Source: Actinoplanes flavus
Lineage (GTDB): Bacteria > Actinomycetota > Actinomycetes > Mycobacteriales > Micromonosporaceae
Assembly (NCBI RefSeq): GCF_017592555.1
Contig: NZ_JAGFNS010000014.1
Location: 1 to 64,000, forward strand
Reading direction: 5' to 3'
Length of the DNA: 64,000 nt
Shown here: positions 8,640-18,007 of the stretch, one piece after another
Numbering within the stretch: the stretch's first letter is position 1
Layout: the number at the start of each line of letters is the position of its first letter
The notes under the pieces: model-generated
What the model was told of the DNA's origin: nothing
Database searches by the model: none
What the model saw: the letters and a program-made list of their open reading frames with translations, nothing else
Made by a program: the position numbers and the translations under genes

Positions 8640-10560
8640 GGGTGGCGTGCAGGGCCGCCAGCAGCTTGTCGGCGGTGAACGGCTTGCCGACCACGGTCAC
8701 GTCCGGATCGAGCTGCCCCTGGTCGGTCATCAGCGGGTCGGCGTACCCGGACATGTAGAGCACCGGCGTGCCGGGCCGTTCCGCGGTCAGCGCCGCGGCC
8801 AGTTCCGGCCCGTTCATGTGGGGCATGACCACGTCGGTGAGCAGGGCGTCGATGACGCCGGAATGGTCACGGGCGACGCGCAGCGCCGCACGCCCGTCGC
8901 CGGCGGCCAGAACCGTGTACCCCGCCCGGCTCAGGATGCGCCGGGCGGCCTCGCGGACGCCGTCCTCGTCGTCGGCGATCAGGACCGTCTGCCCGGTGCC
9001 GGCGGACGCGGCCGCGGGCGGCGTGGATCCGGCCGCGGGCTCGTCGGTGCCGGGCAGGTAGAGGTGCACCGTGGTGCCGTTGCCCGGCGAGGACTCCAGC
9101 ACCAGCTCGCCATGGGCCTGGCGGAGGATCCCGTACGCGGTGGCCAGCCCCAGACCCGTACCGTGGCCTTTGGGTTTGGTGGTGAAGAACGGCTCCACGG
9201 CGCGGTCCAGCACCTCGGGGCTCATGCCGTGCCCGGTGTCGTGGACGGCGATGTGCACGTTGTCCCCGTCGTTGTCGGCGGTCAGGGTGAGCGCGCCGCC
9301 GTCGGGCATCGCGTCGCGGGCGTTGTTGGCGAGATTGATCAGGATCCGGGTGAGCTGGCCACCGTCGGCGACGATGTTGCGCAGGTACGGGTGCAGGTCG
9401 ACGCTGACCGTGACGTGCCGGCCGAGCACCGGTTCGAGCAACTCGGTCACCTCGGCGAAGAGGGCGTGCGGGTCGAGCACGGTGGGCTGGACGACCTCCC
9501 GCCCGCCGAAGGACAGCAGCTGGTGGGTGAGGTGGGCGGCGCGTTTGCCGGCCTGGCTGATCCGGTCCAGGTCGTCGAGCATGTCGCCGGCCTGTTCGGC
9601 GGTCAGGGTGGTGCCCGCGGCGTCGCGCAGCGCCTCGGCGGTGAACTCGCTGAACGACAGGATGATGTTGAGCATGTTGTTGAAGTCGTGTGCGACCGCG
9701 CCGGACAGCCGGGCGAGGCTCTCGAAGCGCTCGGCGATCCGGCGGCGTTCGGCGATCTCGTGCTCGACGATGGTGGTGACGTCGTCGACCGTGGCGACGA
9801 ATCCGCCCCTCTCGTCGGTGATCTGCCGGATGGTGGTGTGCAGCCAGCGGCGGCCGCCGGGCAGGTGCTGCTCGCCGTAGAAGCTGACCGGGTCGACCGG
9901 CAGGCCGTCGTGCAGCAGCTCCTCGCGGTGCCGCGGGTCGAGGCTGCACATCCAGCCGTGCCCGGCGAGCTGCTCGGGGCCGAGGCCGGTGATGTCGGCC
10001 AGGCGCGGGTTGGTGTAGGTCGCGTTCAGCCCGGTGTGCCCGGAGACGATGCCGACCGGCGAGACGTCGGCGAGGGCGTGGAACCGCGCCTCGCTCGCGT
10101 CCAGGGCGAGCACCTTCTCCAACAGCTTGGCGTTCACCGTACGTAGGTGCTCGGCACCCACGTCACCGGCGGTCACGTGGGTGATGACCGGTTCGGCGTG
10201 CAGTGCCCGCTCGACCGCGGCGAGCAGGACGCCCGGGTCGGCGGACTTGGCGAGAACTTGGGTGACCCCGTACGCGGCTGCCAGCGGCAACGCCTCCTCC
10301 GGCCGGTAGTTGGCGGTGTAGAGCAGCACCGGGATGTCGGCGGTGCCGGCGTCGGCGCGCAGCTGATGGACGAACTCGTAGCCGTCCATGCCGGGCATCA
10401 CCACGTCGGCGAGAACCACGTCGGGGTGCAGGCGCCGGGCCAGATCGAGTGCCTCCGGGCCGCCGGTGGCCTCGATGACGTGGTGGCCGCCGTCGTCGAG
10501 GGTGAGACGGGCGACCTCGCGGTTGGTGGCGCGGTCGTCGACGACGAGGACGGTGGCCAT
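8617..10560 (-). CDS. Hybrid histidine kinase: receiver-PAS-HisKA-HATPase-receiver
   Basis: 647 residues starting at MATVLVVDDRATNREVARL. An N-terminal receiver (about 1-120, phospho-Asp in LADVVMPGMDG, Lys in LAKSAD) precedes a PAS domain (about 165-285). Then come a HisKA with GAVAHDFNNMLN, an ATPase domain (NNARDAMPDGG, GTGLGLATAYG) and a second receiver (LIADDEDG, LTDVVMPHMNG, VGKPFTA). The protein has no membrane segment, so it is a cytosolic relay. Its ATG overlaps the stop of the upstream kinase (TGATG), indicating translational coupling. The core resembles the kinase at 7011-8639, suggesting duplication. The N-terminal receiver suggests it accepts phosphate from a partner, plausibly the coupled kinase. 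Confidence 0.9.
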   Translation of the reverse strand: MATVLVVDDRATNREVARLTLDDGGHHVIEATGGPEALDLARRLHPDVVLADVVMPGMDGYEFVHQLRADAGTADIPVLLYTANYRPEEALPLAAAYGVTQVLAKSADPGVLLAAVERALHAEPVITHVTAGDVGAEHLRTVNAKLLEKVLALDASEARFHALADVSPVGIVSGHTGLNATYTNPRLADITGLGPEQLAGHGWMCSLDPRHREELLHDGLPVDPVSFYGEQHLPGGRRWLHTTIRQITDERGGFVATVDDVTTIVEHEIAERRRIAERFESLARLSGAVAHDFNNMLNIILSFSEFTAEALRDAAGTTLTAEQAGDMLDDLDRISQAGKRAAHLTHQLLSFGGREVVQPTVLDPHALFAEVTELLEPVLGRHVTVSVDLHPYLRNIVADGGQLTRILINLANNARDAMPDGGALTLTADNDGDNVHIAVHDTGHGMSPEVLDRAVEPFFTTKPKGHGTGLGLATAYGILRQAHGELVLESSPGNGTTVHLYLPGTDEPAAGSTPPAAASAGTGQTVLIADDEDGVREAARRILSRAGYTVLAAGDGRAALRVARDHSGVIDALLTDVVMPHMNGPELAAALTAERPGTPVLYMSGYADPLMTDQGQLDPDVTVVGKPFTADKLLAALHATLTAAVRR

Positions 10561-11312
10561 CAGGGCTTCTCCGCACCGGGACCGGGCTGGAAGACGACGG
10601 TGCAGATGGTTCCGGCCGGCGAGGTCCGTACGGTCAGGGTGGCGCCGCAGCGGCGGGTGAGGTGCTGGGCCAGGCACAGGCCGAGCCCGGTGCCGTGCTC
10701 GTCGTGGTCGTGGGCGGCGGCGCCGCGTTCAAACGGCAGGAAGACGCGCTGCTGCTCGGCGGGTGACAGGCCGGGGCCGTGGTCGGCGATCTCGACGGCC
10801 GGGCCGGTGGCCGCGCCGCCGGGGCGGACGGTGACGTGGATGTCCGGGTGGTCGGCGTACCGGACGGCGTTGGCGAGCAGCTCGGTCACGACCTGGCGGG
10901 CGTCGTCGGGATGAGCCAGCGCACGGACCGGGCCGGGCGGCGTCCGTACGATGACGTGCCGGTTTCTCGCCGCGGCGGTCTCCCCCGTCGCGGCGACGGC
11001 GTCGGCGGTGACCGCGACGCAGTCGACGGGTTCCAGACGGCGCTCGTCGGCCGGGGCGGCGCTGTGGGCGAGGGCGACGATCCGCTCGACCGTGCCGAGC
11101 AGCTCCGCCGCACTACTGTTGATCATCTGAAGCTGACGGGTCTGCTGCGCCTGATCGACGGCGCCGGTGGCGGCTTTGCGGGTCATCAGCCCGGTCAGCC
11201 CGATGATGCCGGTCAGCGGCCCGCGCAGCTCGTGGCCGAGCCGGGACAGGGCGTTGCCGGCGAACAGGTCGCCGGGTTCCGGCAACGTCACGACGGCGGC
11301 TGTCTGGTCCAC
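10560..11312 (-). CDS. Small soluble histidine kinase coupled to the hybrid kinase
   Basis: About 250 residues: a HisKA with LGHELRGPLTGIIGLTGLM (phospho-His in the HELR motif) and an ATPase domain with N box (TELLANAVRYA), DHGPGLSPAEQQRVF and GTGLGLCLAQHL. There is no sensor or membrane domain. I prefer the GTG at 11312, preceded by GCGGAGAAGAT, over the longer frame to 11357, which would run into the divergent gene's 5' region. The stop overlaps the next gene's ATG. Likely role: phosphorylating the N-terminal receiver of the 8617-10560 protein (inference). Confidence 0.85.
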   Translation of the reverse strand: MDQTAAVVTLPEPGDLFAGNALSRLGHELRGPLTGIIGLTGLMTRKAATGAVDQAQQTRQLQMINSSAAELLGTVERIVALAHSAAPADERRLEPVDCVAVTADAVAATGETAAARNRHVIVRTPPGPVRALAHPDDARQVVTELLANAVRYADHPDIHVTVRPGGAATGPAVEIADHGPGLSPAEQQRVFLPFERGAAAHDHDEHGTGLGLCLAQHLTRRCGATLTVRTSPAGTICTVVFQPGPGAEKP

Positions 11313-11382
11313 ATCTTCTCCGCGCGGTAATTTCCTAGATGCGGCTTGTATTCGCATTTTATTGGTGACGCTAGAAGTTGTG

Positions 11383-14300
11383 ATGGTTTCTGCGGTGACC
11401 GGCGTCCGTTACCGGGTACGGATCTGGCGGATCACGGCGGTGGCGGCCACCGGGATCGGCGCGGCGACCCTGGCCGGCCATCTGGCGCAAGCCCTCGAAT
11501 GGTGGTCGATGTCGCCCACCAGTGCCGTTCTGGCCATCATCGGTGGCGCCGCGCTGCTGCTCTCCGGGCCGGTCCGGACCACCGGATGGCGCCACTGGGC
11601 CGCCCGTGCCCTGGCCCTGCTGATGGTGGTGATCGCGGTCACCGCACTGGTGGCGGTCCTGTCCGGGGCGACCGTCCTGCTCGACTGGCTGTCCGGCACG
11701 GCGGCGCCGGCGTCCACCGGGCCGCCGCCGATACGTTCGATGGCCGCGTTCCTGCTGATCGGCCTGAGCCTGGCGCTGCTCGACGCCGGGCCCCGCCGCG
11801 GATACCTCGCCCCGCAGCTGCTGGCCGCGGCCGCCGCCCTGGTGATGGGCGTGGCGGAGCTGGCGTCGCTGTTCGGTCTGGCGTCGGTCCACTCGAACGG
11901 CGTCCTCTGGGTGACCCCGCCCGCCGCGCAGGCCTGCGTGCTGCTGCTCGCCACCGGGGTGACGGTCAGCCGGCCCGGCGCGCTCGCGGTGCAGGTCTTC
12001 GGCGGGCGGTGGCTCGGCAGCCGGGCGGTGCGCCGCCTGGCGCCGGCGGTCGCGGTCGTGGTGCTCCTGATCGCGTTGTCGCCGGCGCTCATGGCCCGGA
12101 TCGGCGTCGACGTCGAGAGCGTCGGCGCCGACATCATGGTGAGCCTGCTGCTGCTCACCCTCTACCTGGTGCTGCTGCGATCCGGCCACATGCTCAACGA
12201 GGCCGACCAGCGCCGGCAGGCGGTGATCGCCGAACTGCGCGGCCAGCGCGACTTCAACGACATCGTGCTGACCGCCCTGATCGAGGGGGTGGTGACGCTC
12301 GCCCCGGACGGCCGGGTGCTCAGCGCCAACGAGCGCTGGTCGCAGATGACCGGCTATCCGGCCGACGAGGTGATCGGGATCCACCCGCCGTACCCCTGGT
12401 GGCCGGACCGCGAAGAGGATCTCCAGGTCATCCTCAACACGGGCGGGCGGATGGAGTTCTCCACCGACATCCAGCGCAAGGACGGCACGGTTCTCCCGAT
12501 TCTCGCCACCGTGTGCCCGTTGCGCACCGGCGATCAGCTCAGCATGCTCATCGTCACCTGCCGCGACCTGACCGACCGGGACCGGCAACAGGCGGAGCGC
12601 CGCCGGATGGCCGAGGAGCTCGACCACTTCTTCACGCTGTCCGGCGACATGCTCTGCATCGCCTCGGCGGAGGGCTACTTCACCCGGGTCAATCCGGCGT
12701 GGACGCGCACCTTCGGCTACAGCCTCGAGGAGGTACGCGAGCGGCCGTTCCTGGCGTTCGTACACCCGGACGACATCGACCACACCATGGCCCAGCTCCG
12801 CCTGCTGACCAGGGGCGGCACGTCGACGATCGAGGTGGAGAACCGGTACCGCGGGCGCGACGGCAGTTACCGCTGGCTGAGCTGGACCGCCACGCCCGCC
12901 GAGGACGGCTCGAGCATCTACGCGGTGGCCCGGGACATCACCGAACAGCGGGCCGCCGGAGAGGCGCAGGCCCGGCTCGCCGCCATCGTCGAGAGCACCG
13001 CCGACGCGATCATCGGCCGCACCCTGGACGGCACCATCCTCAGCTGGAACCCGGCCGCCGAGCGCATCTACGGATACCCGGCCGGCGACATGATCGGCCG
13101 CAACGTGGACATACTCTACCCGGCCACCTTCCGCGACGAGCCGAAACGGATCCGGGCCCAGCTTCTGCAAGGCGAGACGGTGCACGTCGAGGACACCACC
13201 CGGGTACGCCGGGACGGCTCGCTCGTACACCTGGCGATCACCATCTCCCCGATCCGTGACATCAACGGCGAGGTCGTCGGGGCCGCCTCCATCGCCCGGG
13301 ACATCACCGACGCCAAACGGGCCGAGAGACAGTTCCGGCAGTTGGTCCTGAGCGCGCCGGACGCCATGGTGATCTTCGGTGCCGACGGCTTGATCCGGCT
13401 GGTCAACCATCAGACCGAAAGCCTGTTCGGCTATCGCGGGAACGACCTGATCGGCCGGCCGGTGGAGATCCTCGTCCCGCCGGACCTGCACGCCGAACAC
13501 GCCGACGACCTCCGGGAGTACCTGGGGGCGCCGTCGGTGCGCCAGGTGGACCTGGGCCGGGAGCTGTGCGGACGGCGGCAGGACGGCACCGAGTTCCCGG
13601 TGGAGATCAGCCTGGCCCCGCTGGAGACCGAGGACGGCACCCTGGTGTCCGCGGCCATCCGCGACGTGTCCGAACGGCGCCGTACCGAGCAGGCTCTGGC
13701 CACCGCCCGGGACCAGGCGCTGGCCGCGGCGCGGGCCAAGTCGCAGTTCGTGGCCATGGTCAGCCACGAGATCCGTACGCCGATGAACGGCGTGATCGGC
13801 CTGACCAAGCTGCTTCTGGACACCCCGCTGGAGTCGGTCCAGCGCCGGTACGCCGAGTCGATCCGCACGTCCGCCCGGGCGCTGCTCGCGATCATCAACG
13901 ACATCCTGGACTTCTCCAAGATCGAGGCCGGGAAGATCACCCTGGTGGAGCAGGACTTCGCGCTCGGCGACCTGATCGAACAGGTGGTGCACGCCGCCGC
14001 GGCCGGCGCCCGGGACAAGAACGTCGACGTCGTCTCCTACTACCCGGCCGACCTGCCGAGCATGGTGCGCGGCGACGAGGGCCGGCTGCGCCAGGTGCTG
14101 TTGAACCTGGTCGGCAACGCGGTCAAGTTCACCCGCGAGGGTGAGGTGGTGGTCCGGCTGGAACCGGTCGGGCCGCCCCGCGACGGCCGGCACCGGCTCA
14201 CGTTCAGCGTCACCGACACCGGCATCGGCATCGACCCGGAACAGCTCAGCCGGCTGTTCGAGCCGTTCACCCAGGCGGACAGCACGATGAGCCGCGAGTT

Positions 14301-15276
14301 CGGCGGCACCGGGCTGGGACTGACCATCAGCCACCAGCTCGTCGAGTTGATGGGCGGCCACCTGCAGGTGGACAGCGAGCCCGGCCACGGCAGCCGATTC
14401 GAGTTCACCATCACGCTCGCCGGCCCACGCGGCGACCAGGCCGGCGCGGCATCCCGCGGTGATCTGACCGCGCACCGGATGCTGATCGTCGACACCAACC
14501 CGATCAGCCGGCGATTCCTCACCGAACACGTGCACGCCTGGGGCATGCAGGTCACCACCGCGAGCAGCGGCGAGGAGGCGCTCGGCCATCTGCGGACGGC
14601 CGGCGCGCGGGGGGAGCCGTACGACGTGGTGGTGCTCGACCACCGCCCCCCGGAGCTGGACGCGGCCCGGCTCGCCGACGACATCGCCACCGACTCGCTG
14701 ATCCGGTCGCAGCCGTTCTGCGTTCTGCTCACCCGCGACCCGTCGGCCGAATACCTGCTGCACGGCGACGTTCTCGCCAAACCGGTCGGCCCGTCCGCCC
14801 TCTACAACTGCCTGCTGACGCACTTCGCCGCCGACCTGGTCGCCGCCGCGGCGGTGGCGCAACCGGAGGTACCGGCCGGCGGCCGGGGCCGGATCCTGCT
14901 CGCCGAGGACAACGAGATCAACCAGATGGTCGCGGTCGACACGCTCAGCGCCCTCGGCTACGAGACCGACATCGCCGTCAACGGCGCCGAGGCGGTCGAA
15001 CTGGCCAGCAGCCACGAATACCAGGCGATCCTGATGGACTGCCAGATGCCACGGCTGGACGGCTACGAGGCCACCGAGCGGCTACGGCACACCGAACAGC
15101 CGAACCAGCACACCCCGATCATCGCGATGACCGCCGGAGTGCTCGCCGAGGACCGGCAGCGAGCACTCCAGGCGGGCATGGACGACTTCCTGGCCAAACC
15201 GATCGACGCCGACAAGCTGCGCGCCACCCTGGACCGCTGGATCCACCCCGACGAGGAGCCGGCCGGCCGGCGATAG
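11383..15276 (+). CDS. Membrane multi-PAS hybrid histidine kinase with two receivers
   Basis: About 1297 residues. The N-terminal third has roughly eight hydrophobic helices (about 10-330), followed by four PAS domains (about 360-830). A HisKA has phospho-His in MVSHEIRTPMNGVIGL, followed by an ATPase domain (GTGLGLTISHQL), a degenerate receiver and a canonical receiver. The first receiver keeps VVLDHRPPE and LAKPVG but has only one Asp of the acidic pair (LIVDTN), so it may be impaired. The last has LLAEDNEIN, LMDCQMPRLDG and LAKPID. No Hpt domain is seen, so the phosphate exit is unclear. I chose the ATG at 11383 because upstream codons lie antisense to the neighbouring kinase gene. Confidence 0.9.
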   Translation: MVSAVTGVRYRVRIWRITAVAATGIGAATLAGHLAQALEWWSMSPTSAVLAIIGGAALLLSGPVRTTGWRHWAARALALLMVVIAVTALVAVLSGATVLLDWLSGTAAPASTGPPPIRSMAAFLLIGLSLALLDAGPRRGYLAPQLLAAAAALVMGVAELASLFGLASVHSNGVLWVTPPAAQACVLLLATGVTVSRPGALAVQVFGGRWLGSRAVRRLAPAVAVVVLLIALSPALMARIGVDVESVGADIMVSLLLLTLYLVLLRSGHMLNEADQRRQAVIAELRGQRDFNDIVLTALIEGVVTLAPDGRVLSANERWSQMTGYPADEVIGIHPPYPWWPDREEDLQVILNTGGRMEFSTDIQRKDGTVLPILATVCPLRTGDQLSMLIVTCRDLTDRDRQQAERRRMAEELDHFFTLSGDMLCIASAEGYFTRVNPAWTRTFGYSLEEVRERPFLAFVHPDDIDHTMAQLRLLTRGGTSTIEVENRYRGRDGSYRWLSWTATPAEDGSSIYAVARDITEQRAAGEAQARLAAIVESTADAIIGRTLDGTILSWNPAAERIYGYPAGDMIGRNVDILYPATFRDEPKRIRAQLLQGETVHVEDTTRVRRDGSLVHLAITISPIRDINGEVVGAASIARDITDAKRAERQFRQLVLSAPDAMVIFGADGLIRLVNHQTESLFGYRGNDLIGRPVEILVPPDLHAEHADDLREYLGAPSVRQVDLGRELCGRRQDGTEFPVEISLAPLETEDGTLVSAAIRDVSERRRTEQALATARDQALAAARAKSQFVAMVSHEIRTPMNGVIGLTKLLLDTPLESVQRRYAESIRTSARALLAIINDILDFSKIEAGKITLVEQDFALGDLIEQVVHAAAAGARDKNVDVVSYYPADLPSMVRGDEGRLRQVLLNLVGNAVKFTREGEVVVRLEPVGPPRDGRHRLTFSVTDTGIGIDPEQLSRLFEPFTQADSTMSREFGGTGLGLTISHQLVELMGGHLQVDSEPGHGSRFEFTITLAGPRGDQAGAASRGDLTAHRMLIVDTNPISRRFLTEHVHAWGMQVTTASSGEEALGHLRTAGARGEPYDVVVLDHRPPELDAARLADDIATDSLIRSQPFCVLLTRDPSAEYLLHGDVLAKPVGPSALYNCLLTHFAADLVAAAAVAQPEVPAGGRGRILLAEDNEINQMVAVDTLSALGYETDIAVNGAEAVELASSHEYQAILMDCQMPRLDGYEATERLRHTEQPNQHTPIIAMTAGVLAEDRQRALQAGMDDFLAKPIDADKLRATLDRWIHPDEEPAGRR

Positions 15277-15280
15277 CAGC

Positions 15281-16396
15281 TCAGCCCCACACCTCCGCGG
15301 CGGTCTCGGTGATCAGGCGGAGCTTGGCGACCTGCTCGTCGTAGGTGAGCGCGTTGCCCTCGACCGTGGAGGAGAACCCGCACTGCGGCGACAGCGCCAG
15401 CTGGTCGAGCGGAATGTGGCGGGCCGCCTCGTCGATGCGGCGTTTCAGATCGTCCTTGGATTCGAGCGTGCCGCGTTTCGTGGTGACCAGGCCGAGCACC
15501 ACGATCTTGCCCGGTGGGACGAACCGCAGCGGAGCGAAATCGCCGGAGCGTTCGTCGTCGTATTCGAGGAAGAATCCGTCGACGGCCAGTTCCGAGAAGA
15601 GCGCCTCGGCCACGAAGTCGTAACCGCCCTCGGCCGCCCACGAGGAGCGGAAATTGCCGCGGCACATGTGGGTGGTGACGTTGAGCCCGGCGGGCCGGCC
15701 GGCGATCGCCGCGTTGATCTGGCGGATGTAGCGCAGATGCTGATGTTCGGCGTCGTCACCGCGTTCGGCGAGCAGCCGCCGCTGGGCCGGGTCGTTGAGA
15801 TAGGCCAGGCTGGTGTCGTCGAGTTGCAGATAGCGGCAGCCGAGGCCGGCGACCCGCCGCACCTGTTCGGCATAGGCGGCCGACAGGTCCGCCCAGAACT
15901 CCTCCTCGGAGGCGTAGACGGCCGGATCGATGGCCGCCCGGCCGCCCCGGTAATGCACCATGCTGGGCGACGGAATGGTCAGTTTCGCGGTGATCCCCGG
16001 GCCGGTCTGCGAGGCCAGGAAGGCGAAGTCCTCGCCGAAGACGGTCTCCTCGAGGCGGATCGGCCCGTCCACGGCGAGGGCCGCCGATTCGAAGTCGAGT
16101 TCACCGTTCTCGTTACGGAAATGCACCTGGATCTTCTCGTCGGTGGGCCGGATCCCGCCGAGCCGGTAGATGAAGTCCATGTGCCAGGAGGTGCGGCGGA
16201 ATTCGCCGTCGGTGGCCGAGCGCAGGCCGACGTCGTGCTGCATGCGGACGACCTCGCGGATCGCGTCGTCCTCGACGGCGCGCAGGTCGGCGGGGGTGAT
16301 CTCGCCGAGGGCGTGCTGTTCACGGGCCTTGAGCAGGCGGGGCGGGCGCAGGAGACTGCCGACGTGGTCGGCGCGGAACGGTGGCGTGTCGCGCAC
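15281..16396 (-). CDS. Cobalamin-independent methionine synthase (MetE C-terminal) family protein
   Basis: 371 residues of a single TIM barrel related to the catalytic half of MetE. PFRADHVGSLLRP at the N-terminus is typical of the short YxjG/YxjH-type members. The zinc-site pattern is suggested by LNVTTHMCRGN (His and Cys) and by SPQCGFSST near the C-terminus (Cys). Full MetE is about 750 residues, so this is a stand-alone methyltransferase-like form whose donor and acceptor are not known. I use the GTG at 16396, preceded by AAGGGAG, and not the longer open frame. Its stop lies only 4 bp from that of the convergent kinase. Confidence 0.85.
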   Translation of the reverse strand: MRDTPPFRADHVGSLLRPPRLLKAREQHALGEITPADLRAVEDDAIREVVRMQHDVGLRSATDGEFRRTSWHMDFIYRLGGIRPTDEKIQVHFRNENGELDFESAALAVDGPIRLEETVFGEDFAFLASQTGPGITAKLTIPSPSMVHYRGGRAAIDPAVYASEEEFWADLSAAYAEQVRRVAGLGCRYLQLDDTSLAYLNDPAQRRLLAERGDDAEHQHLRYIRQINAAIAGRPAGLNVTTHMCRGNFRSSWAAEGGYDFVAEALFSELAVDGFFLEYDDERSGDFAPLRFVPPGKIVVLGLVTTKRGTLESKDDLKRRIDEAARHIPLDQLALSPQCGFSSTVEGNALTYDEQVAKLRLITETAAEVWG

Positions 16397-16451
16397 TGGC
16401 GTGGCTCCCTTCTCTCGCTGCCAACCTACGCCGAACGGGTGAGGATTAGGG

Positions 16452-16955
16452 ATGACCTTCGATATCCAACCGTTCCGCAGTATCCGGTCACGGTGGACGG
16501 GGTATCTGGTCACGGTGGACGGTCTGCCGATCCACGTGCCGCACGCCCGGTCATCGCGGCCCGGCGCGTTCCCGCTGATCCTGACGCACGGATGGCCCGA
16601 ATCGGTGCTCGAAGGGACCGGAATGGCGCCGCTGCCGACCGGCGAGTTCGACGTGGATCAGGTGACCCTGAACTGGCTGACCGGCATCGGCGCGGCGGCG
16701 GCCCGCCGGTACGCGGAGAGCATCGACCTGGTGTCCGGCTGGCTGAGCGGCGCCCGTGCCGACCGTGTCGAGATCCCGGTGGGTGCTTCGATCTTCGCCA
16801 AGGAGGTGCCTCGGCCGTCACGGCGGTGGGCGCACCGCCGTCATCCCGGCGTCCGCTACTGGGCCACCCATGACCCGGGCGGGCACTTCCCCGCCCTGGA
16901 GGTGCCCGGCCCGCTGGCCGCCGACCTGCGGGCGTTCTTCCGCATGGCGGCGTGA
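16452..16955 (+). pseudogene. Epoxide hydrolase remnant with internal deletions
   Basis: The 167-residue frame starts with MTFDIQPFR, the opening of the epoxide hydrolase N-terminal domain, and soon reaches FPLILTHGWPES, the oxyanion HGWP motif. It then jumps to material matching the cap (TLNWLTGIGAAAARRYAE) and the C-terminal end with HDPGGHFPALE, which holds the catalytic His. Functional members have about 380 residues. Here most of the N-terminal domain and the segment with the nucleophile Asp (GGDWG region) are missing, so it cannot be an active hydrolase. The frame is kept open across the deletions. I call it a decayed gene, though a repurposed short protein cannot be excluded. Confidence 0.7.
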
Positions 16956-16959
16956 CGGG

Positions 16960-17994
16960 TCAGGTGGAGGCCCGGAGCACCAGGCTGGGCTGGAAGATGA
17001 CCGACCGGGCCGCGCGGCCCGGCTCGTCGATGTGGGCGACCAGCAGCTGGGCCATCTCGGCGGCCATCTCCTCGACCGGCTGCCGGACCGTGGTGAGCTG
17101 CGGACGGCACTCCAGCGCCGGGCTGCTGTCGTCGAAGCCGACGACCGCCACGTCCTCGGGGACGCGGCGACCGCGGTCCTGCACCGCGCGCAGCGCGCCC
17201 TCGGCCATCAGGTCGCTGGCGACGAACAGGCCGTCCAGGTCGGGATGGTCGTCGAGCAGGCGGTGTGCGGCGGCCTCGCCACCGGCCCGGGTGAAGTCGC
17301 CGATCTCCGCGGGTGCGTCGGCGCCGGCGACCGCCCGGAACGCCTCCAGGCGTTCGGATCCGGCCGGGACGTCGAGCGGGCCACTGATCGTGGCCAGCCG
17401 GCGGCGACCGCGAGCGATCAGGTGCTCGGCGGCGAGCCGGGCTCCGAGCCGCTGGTCCAGGTCGACATGGCTGACCGGTAGCGGCGCGGCCGGCCGGGAC
17501 GACAGCACCGCCGGGATGCCGAGCGCGTGGACCTGGCCGGGCAGCGGGTCGTGTTCGCTGGAACAGATCAGCAGCACCCCGTCGACGTGACCCTGCCGCA
17601 GGTAACGGATCACCTGATGGTGGTCGGCCGAGTCGGTCGGCACGACCACGAGATGGGTGTCGTGGGGCCGCAGCGCGCCGGTCGCGCCCGCGGTCACGCG
17701 CCCGAAGTACGGGTCGGTGAAGATCCGGTTCAGGAAGGAGTGGTCGTCCGGCCGGTCCGGCTCGCTGATCACCAACGCGACCGAATTAGATCGGCGGGTC
17801 ACCAGGCTGCGGGCGGCGACGTTCGGAACGTACCCCGTCGAAGCGATCGCACGCTGGACCGCGTCGCGGATGCCGGGCGCCACCGAGGCCGCGTTGTTGA
17901 TCACCCGGGAGACGGTGGCCCGGGAGACGCCGGCCGCGGCGGCCACCTGATCCATCGTGGGATGGTGGCCACCGCGGCCCGGTCGCGAACTCAT
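16960..17994 (-). CDS. LacI-family transcriptional regulator (distal gene of the GH16 operon)
   Basis: 344 residues: an N-terminal LacI helix-turn-helix (MDQVAAAAGVSRATVSRVIN) with hinge helix AARSLVTRRS, then a periplasmic-binding-protein-like sugar sensor (about 70-340, ending VAVVGFDDSSPALECRPQL). I start at the ATG at 17994 in preference to the TTG at 18000. It follows the DUF1996 gene by 13 bp on the same strand, so GH16, DUF1996 and this regulator appear to form one operon. Its recognition helix is identical to that of the LacI at 26318, so both may read the GGAAAGCGCTYTCC operators. The inducer is probably a beta-glucan or related oligosaccharide (inference). Confidence 0.9.
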   Translation of the reverse strand: MSSRPGRGGHHPTMDQVAAAAGVSRATVSRVINNAASVAPGIRDAVQRAIASTGYVPNVAARSLVTRRSNSVALVISEPDRPDDHSFLNRIFTDPYFGRVTAGATGALRPHDTHLVVVPTDSADHHQVIRYLRQGHVDGVLLICSSEHDPLPGQVHALGIPAVLSSRPAAPLPVSHVDLDQRLGARLAAEHLIARGRRRLATISGPLDVPAGSERLEAFRAVAGADAPAEIGDFTRAGGEAAAHRLLDDHPDLDGLFVASDLMAEGALRAVQDRGRRVPEDVAVVGFDDSSPALECRPQLTTVRQPVEEMAAEMAQLLVAHIDEPGRAARSVIFQPSLVLRAST

Positions 17995-18007
17995 GTGCAA
18001 AGTTCTA

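Noticed and set aside
11371..15015. 1214-residue minus-strand frame opposite the large hybrid kinase
   Set aside because: High-GC antisense shadow. The plus strand shows four PAS domains, a kinase and receivers in one frame.
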